NCBI RefSeq assembly: GCF_003344965.1
Contig: NZ_CP031194.1
Span: 1,674,001 to 1,738,000 of the forward strand
Reading direction: 5' to 3'
Length of the DNA: 64,000 bases
DNA from: Streptomyces paludis
Lineage (GTDB): Bacteria > Actinomycetota > Actinomycetes > Streptomycetales > Streptomycetaceae
The notes beneath the pieces are model-generated. The model saw only the letters and a program-made list of their open reading frames with translations, was not told where the DNA came from and searched no databases. Both the position numbers and the translations under genes were made by a program. Shown here piece after piece: positions 62,054-64,000 of this stretch (within the stretch, counting starts at the first letter, position 1; each line of letters opens with the position of its first letter).

Positions 62054-62058
62054 ACCGC

Positions 62059-63360
62059 TCAGCGCAGTTGTGACGTCTCGTTCAGCAGCCTCAGCGACGC
62101 GTTGCCGTCCGCGTAGTACGCCACCACCGACAGCGACGCCGCCGACAGTTCCATCCGGAACAGCGACTCCTGCGGCGCGCCCAGTGCCAGCCGTACCAGC
62201 TCCTTCACCGGGGTGACATGCGTGACCAGCAGCACCGTACGGCCCCGGTAGCGCTCCAGCAGCCGGTCGCGGGCCGCCGAGACCCGGCGGCCGACGGTCG
62301 CGAAGCTCTCGCCGCCGCCGGTCGGTGCCACATCGGTCGAGGCGAGCCAGGCGGTCAGGTCGTCGGGGTAGCGCTCGCGTACCTCGGCGAAGGACATGCC
62401 CTCCCAGGCGCCGAAGTGCGTCTCCCGGAGCCCTTCCTCGACCGTCACCTCCAGGCCGAGCCGCGCCGCGACCGCCCCGGCCGTCTCGCGGCAGCGCCGC
62501 AGCGGTGACGAGACGATGTCCTGGATGGTGCCGCGCGCGGCCAGCGACGCGGCGACGGCATCGGCCTGCCTGCGGCCGATCTCCGACAGCTCGGGGTCCG
62601 TGCCGCCGCTGCCCGAGAAGCGCTTCGAGGGGGTCAGGGCCGTCTCGCCGTGCCGCAGCAGGACGAAGGTGGTCGGCGCGCCGAGGTCGGCGGACGAGCC
62701 CCAGCCGGCCGACTCCGTCTCCGTGCCGCCCACACCCGTCGTGGCTGCCGTGGCTGCCGTGGTCGCCGTCAGCGTCGACGTCACCGGCGCGCGACCGCCC
62801 GCCAGCGCCGCCCGCGCCCTCGCCGCGCCGGCCGTCGCGTCGCCGGGCGGGCCGGCCGCAGCCGCGGCAGCCGCCGAGCGCGCCGCGCTCGCGTCCAGCG
62901 CCGCCGTGGACGACGACGGCTGCCACTGCTTGCCGCGCTTGCCCGCGTCCATCGCCTCGTTGGCCAGCCGGTCCGCGTGCTTGTTCTTCTCGCGCGGGAT
63001 CCACTCGTACGTGACCTGGCTCGCCGGGAGGATCCGGGCGGCCTCCGCCGCCAGCGGCTTCATGTCCGGGTGCTTGATCTTCCAGCGCCCGGACATCTGC
63101 TCGACCACGAGCTTGGAGTCCATCCGGACATGGACCGGCGCCGCCGGGTCCAGCGCCCGCGCGGCCTTGAGGCCGGCGATCAGGCCCTTGTACTCGGCGA
63201 CGTTGTTCGTGGCGACACCGATGTACTCGGCGGCCTCGGCCAGCGGTTCACCCGTCACCGGGTCGAGGACGACCGCACCGTAACCCGCCGGTCCCGGGTT
63301 GCCCCGGGAGCCGCCGTCGGCCTCGACCACGAACGTGGGCTGGGACGTGGGCATCGGCAT
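62059..63360 (-). CDS. Bifunctional RNase H/acid phosphatase
   Basis: A 433-residue fusion. Residues 1-140 form an RNase HI domain with the catalytic Asp/Glu set in VVEADGGSRGNPGPAGYG, EYKGLIAGL, MDSKLVV and KNKHADRLANEA. A long Ala/Ser/Thr-rich linker leads to a histidine-phosphatase (CobC-like) domain with the RHG motif FVLLRHGETALTPSKRFSG and the second catalytic His in LLVTHVTPVK. The same fusion is known from Mycobacterium and Streptomyces (Rv2228c-like), where it removes RNA from hybrids. Starts at ATG 63360 or 63354. It lies directly behind the zinc-ribbon gene. Confidence 0.93.
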   Translation of the reverse strand: MPMPTSQPTFVVEADGGSRGNPGPAGYGAVVLDPVTGEPLAEAAEYIGVATNNVAEYKGLIAGLKAARALDPAAPVHVRMDSKLVVEQMSGRWKIKHPDMKPLAAEAARILPASQVTYEWIPREKNKHADRLANEAMDAGKRGKQWQPSSSTAALDASAARSAAAAAAAGPPGDATAGAARARAALAGGRAPVTSTLTATTAATAATTGVGGTETESAGWGSSADLGAPTTFVLLRHGETALTPSKRFSGSGGTDPELSEIGRRQADAVAASLAARGTIQDIVSSPLRRCRETAGAVAARLGLEVTVEEGLRETHFGAWEGMSFAEVRERYPDDLTAWLASTDVAPTGGGESFATVGRRVSAARDRLLERYRGRTVLLVTHVTPVKELVRLALGAPQESLFRMELSAASLSVVAYYADGNASLRLLNETSQLR

Positions 63361-63364
63361 CCGC

Positions 63365-64000
63365 TCACAGACCCGAGTCGGCGGTACGGACCAGGATGCG
63401 GTGGCAGTTCTCGCACCGCAGGACCGCGTCGCGCGCGGCGGACCTGACGTCGTTCAGCTCGGTGACGTTCAGCTCCAGCCGGCAGCCCTCGCAACGGCGC
63501 TGGTACAGCCGGGCGGCGCCCACACCGCCTTCCTTGACGCGCAGCTTCTCGTACAGCTTGAGCAGGTCGGCCGGTACGGAATCGGCGACGAGCCCGCGCT
63601 CCTTGGTGACCGTCGCGCTCTCGCCGTCGAAGCCCGCGACGGCGGTGTCGCGGCGCGCCACCGCGTCGTCCGTCTTGGCCTGGACCGCGGAGACACGTTC
63701 CGTCAGCTCGGCCACCCGCTCCTGCGCGGACTCGCGGCGCTCCATGACTTCGAGGACGACGTCCTCCAGGTCGCCCTGGCGCTTGGCGAGGGAGACGATC
63801 TCGCGCTGGAGGTTCTCCAGGTCCTTGGGCGAGCTGACCGCGCCGGAGTCCAGCCGCTGCTGGTCGCGCACGGCGCGCTGACGGACCTGGTCGACGTCCT
63901 GCTCGGCCTTGATCTGCTCGCGTGCGGTGTCGCTCTCCTCGGTCTGCGCGGCGACCAGCAGGTCGCGCAGCTGGGCGAGGTCCTTGGTGAGGGACTCGAT
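63365..64000 (-). CDS. Zinc-ribbon (DUF164, C4-type) protein (partial at the right edge)
   Basis: The visible 211 residues have a coiled coil (IESLTKDLAQLRDLLVAAQT; LENLQREIVSLAKRQGDLED; AQERVAELTERVSAVQAKTD) and a C-terminal zinc ribbon, RRCEGCRLELN…LRCENCHRILV, with four Cys. The N-terminus is beyond the window; the frame is open to base 64000 with an encoded coiled coil. The family (COG1579) is common, near RNase H genes in actinobacteria, and may bind nucleic acid or assist replication; its role is unsettled. Confidence 0.92.
   Translation of the reverse strand: MESLTKDLAQLRDLLVAAQTEESDTAREQIKAEQDVDQVRQRAVRDQQRLDSGAVSSPKDLENLQREIVSLAKRQGDLEDVVLEVMERRESAQERVAELTERVSAVQAKTDDAVARRDTAVAGFDGESATVTKERGLVADSVPADLLKLYEKLRVKEGGVGAARLYQRRCEGCRLELNVTELNDVRSAARDAVLRCENCHRILVRTADSGL

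Noticed and set aside
1..64000. CRISPR arrays, tRNA or rRNA genes
   Set aside because: No regularly spaced direct repeats with unique spacers and no tRNA or rRNA cores were seen; the tandem arrays are too short and adjacent.

Overview
The window looks like chromosomal DNA of a Streptomyces (or a very close actinobacterial relative). The reasons are very high GC, many GTG starts with GTGA/ATGA overlaps, LAxTG-type sorting motifs, SigE-type ECF sigma factors, DUF397/HTH gene pairs and a bacterial rnpB next to housekeeping genes. No tRNA, rRNA or CRISPR array was seen. Everything here was read from sequence alone, so family names rest on motif recognition and not on database searches.

Layout. 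0-1.5 kb: end of a LysR regulator, divergent from a cupin/DoxX pair. 1.5-8.2 kb: heme-uptake locus, with two double-HtaA surface proteins divergent from hmuTUV and an IdeR/DtxR-type iron box between them. 8.3-12.9 kb: a second iron locus, efeO-efeB-efeU plus a lipoprotein, again behind an iron box. 13-19.2 kb: small housekeeping and regulatory genes (prim-pol-like protein, TetR, dimethylargininase, NUDIX, anti-sigma-type ATPase, HTH regulator, Rsm22-type methyltransferase). 19.4-23.4 kb: lipoprotein, Bcr/CflA-type MFS pump, Gfo/Idh/MocA oxidoreductase. 23.4-29.4 kb: ECF sigma factor, membrane partner, lipoprotein and a MacAB-like efflux operon. 29.5-30.8 kb: a lytic-transglycosylase/M23 protein.

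30.9-54.3 kb is the most interesting part: a contractile injection system (eCIS) of the Streptomyces cytoplasmic type. On the minus strand, in transcription order, it encodes a DUF4255 (tail terminator) protein, an AAA+ ATPase, sheath, tube, a tail-chaperone-like pair (including a 52-residue gene), a 1,275-residue Ala/Pro-rich protein with about 14 VQR motifs in the position where phages keep the tape measure, a second tube-family protein, a LysM hub protein, a VgrG-like spike, gp25, a large baseplate-J-like wedge, a second wedge protein, and a zinc-ribbon/transmembrane/discoidin-like protein resembling the membrane factor CisA. An Ig-like/transmembrane/peptidoglycan-binding-like protein is encoded inside the cluster on the opposite strand. 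A LuxR-type and a large LAL-type regulator flank it. No tail fibre and no separate PAAR gene is visible, which fits an intracellular role in lysis rather than attack on other cells.

54.3-64 kb: a secreted amidohydrolase with no canonical start codon behind a good ribosome binding site; a decayed stretch (55.6-58.9 kb) with a DUF397 gene, an HTH/DUF5753 pseudogene carrying two nonsense codons and a frameshift, and a MurG-like fragment; the RNase P RNA gene with its terminator; yaaA; a 0.8 kb imperfect inverted repeat of unknown class; the KDPG aldolase; a bifunctional RNase H/acid phosphatase; and a zinc-ribbon protein cut by the right edge.
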